A stretch of DNA of 6,431 nt. Origin: Spirochaetaceae bacterium. Lineage in GTDB: Bacteria > Spirochaetota > Spirochaetia > Treponematales > Breznakiellaceae. The notes under the pieces were generated by a model. The model was not told where the DNA came from and did not search any database. It worked only from the letters and a program-made list of their open reading frames with translations. Below are positions 5,446 through 6,431 of the stretch, in pieces; positions within the stretch are counted from its first letter, which is position 1; the number at the start of each line of letters is the position of its first letter. The DNA lies in assembly GCA_031279895.1 (NCBI GenBank), contig JAITHR010000238.1, positions 1-6,431 on the forward strand, given 5' to 3'. Both the position numbers and the translations under genes were made by a program.

Positions 5446-6384
5446 TTAGAGGGTTGCCAGTAAAATAGCCTTAATCGTGTGCTTCCGGTTCTCCGCCTCG
5501 TCCCATGCGCGGCTCTGCGGGCCGTCAATAACCTCGGCGGTTACCTCCTCCCCCTTAACCGCCGGCAAACAATGGAGAAATATCGTGTCCTCCCGCCCCG
5601 TCCGCTCCATAAGCGCCTGATTGACCTGATAGGGACGGAGAAGCTCGATCCGCTCCCCGCGCTTTGCCTCCTCGCCCATAGAAGCCCACACGTCGGTATA
5701 CAGCGCGTCCGCGCCGGCAACCGCTCCGAGATCCGCGCTTATACGGGTCTTCCCGCCGGACTTCTCCGCTATGTCCGCGCAGAGCGCCGCAAGGTTAGGG
5801 TTCGGAACAAGCTCCGGCGGCGTGATAACCGTAAAATCAATCCCCATCTTGGCGCATATCACCATAAGGGAACTAGCAACGTTGTTTCTCCCGTCCCCGA
5901 CGAAACAGAGCTTCCGCCCCTGCGCGTCCCCGAAACTTTCCTCAATAGTCATAACGTCCGCGAGAACCTGGGTCGGGTGGAAACTGTCGGTAAGCCCGTT
6001 ATACACCGGCACGCCGGCATACACCGCCAGAGTCTCCAGCGTCGAATGTTTGAAACCCCGAAACTGGATGGCGTCGAACATCCTGCCCAGCACAACAGCG
6101 GTGTCCTCGACCGATTCCTTCGCCCCAAGCTGTATATCGTCTATCGAAAGAAATACCGTATGCCCCCCCTCCTCGCCGAACGCGGTCTCAAAAGCACAGC
6201 GGGTACGGGTGGAACGCTTTTCAAAGAGAAGGGCAAGGGATTTTCCCTTGAAACGCTGGTGTACCTCTCCATAACGCCGCTTTTTTTTGAGATCTTTCGC
6301 CATAGTAAGCATAAAACGGATTTCTTCCTGCCCGTAATCAAGCCATGTAAGCAGTGAACGGCCCTTTAATTTTGTAGTATCCAT
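5446..6384 (-). CDS. argF: Ornithine carbamoyltransferase
   Basis: This cytosolic enzyme joins carbamoyl phosphate and L-ornithine to make L-citrulline in arginine synthesis, or runs in reverse in the arginine deiminase pathway. It has 312 residues, normal for the family. Seen: the carbamoyl-phosphate motif STRTR at 58-62, FRG with Arg109, HPTQ at 136-139, the ornithine-loop motif DVWASMG at 231-237, HCLP at 271-274 and AENR at 297-300 before a canonical ATL terminus. The SMG loop argues for ornithine rather than putrescine; GEEVTAEVIDG near 278-288 recalls putrescine carbamoyltransferase, but the C-terminal extension of that enzyme is absent. The ATG at 6384-6382 has no clear Shine-Dalgarno, and the frame stays open for 15 codons upstream to the window edge; family length supports this ATG. 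No other arginine gene is visible, so the anabolic label is a default choice. Confidence 0.93.
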   Translation of the reverse strand: MDTTKLKGRSLLTWLDYGQEEIRFMLTMAKDLKKKRRYGEVHQRFKGKSLALLFEKRSTRTRCAFETAFGEEGGHTVFLSIDDIQLGAKESVEDTAVVLGRMFDAIQFRGFKHSTLETLAVYAGVPVYNGLTDSFHPTQVLADVMTIEESFGDAQGRKLCFVGDGRNNVASSLMVICAKMGIDFTVITPPELVPNPNLAALCADIAEKSGGKTRISADLGAVAGADALYTDVWASMGEEAKRGERIELLRPYQVNQALMERTGREDTIFLHCLPAVKGEEVTAEVIDGPQSRAWDEAENRKHTIKAILLATL

Positions 6385-6393
6385 AATAAAAAT

Positions 6394-6422
6394 ATCATAC
6401 CGGTCTTCTTCTTCAATAGCAA
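6394..6422 (-). promoter_or_regulatory. Probable sigma70-type promoter of the ornithine carbamoyltransferase gene
   Basis: On the minus strand TTGCTA (6422-6417) and TATGAT (6399-6394) are separated by exactly 17 bp. A start seven bases after the -10 falls on an A near 6387, only about three bases before the ATG at 6384, so the transcript would be nearly leaderless. The lack of a Shine-Dalgarno before this ATG fits that reading. Confidence 0.5.
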
Positions 6423-6431
6423 CCGTCTCCG

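Noticed and set aside
4914..5449. Three long plus-strand open frames across the repeat array (for example 5054-5449)
   Set aside because: All three plus frames are open at once because the repeat unit lacks stops; the 7-residue pattern changes frame with the uneven spacings. No start context supports any of them.
4881..5528. Minus-strand 215-codon open frame rich in Arg and Pro
   Set aside because: It overlaps the end of the ornithine carbamoyltransferase gene out of frame, runs through the stop-free minisatellite, and has no recognisable domain or convincing ribosome site.
5479..6357. Plus-strand 292-codon open frame opposite the carbamoyltransferase gene
   Set aside because: It is antisense to a gene with full family motifs; its translation shows no family features.

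Overview
The window looks like bacterial chromosome of moderately high GC content. It is gene-dense, and every credible gene lies on the minus strand with Shine-Dalgarno-type start sites. The source organism cannot be named from sequence alone. The mix of short tandem repeats at gene starts and GC-rich minisatellite DNA would fit a gut anaerobe such as a treponeme or a Firmicute, but this is a weak inference.

Reading in the direction of transcription (right to left): (1) 6384-5446 encodes a complete ornithine carbamoyltransferase, with a good sigma70-like promoter (6422-6394) so close to the ATG that its mRNA may be nearly leaderless. (2) 5445-4859 is a 587-bp stretch with no credible gene. 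It holds a minisatellite of about 15 imperfect copies of a ~21-nt unit (5043-5378), bracketed by imperfect inverted repeats of about 43-57 nt (4963-5010 and 5379-5435). After these come a probable promoter (4950-4921) and a dyad (4912-4881) in the 5' leader of the next gene. (3) 4858-1 is a tightly packed five-gene operon: a GntP-family sugar-acid permease, the N- and C-terminal halves of a split transketolase, a tartronate-semialdehyde reductase (GarR), and a classical short-chain dehydrogenase cut by the left window edge. Gaps run from 42 bp down to a 4-bp ATGA overlap.

The operon suggests a catabolic route. A sugar acid enters through GntP, the SDR oxidises it to a keto acid, the two-subunit transketolase removes a two-carbon ketol unit, and GarR reduces the remaining three-carbon aldehyde acid. 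A 4-keto-pentonate is the substrate that would leave exactly tartronate semialdehyde, the GarR substrate. I know of no named pathway with this set of steps; this is a hypothesis from gene content. The second notable item is the inverted-repeat-bounded minisatellite block immediately after the ornithine carbamoyltransferase stop codon.
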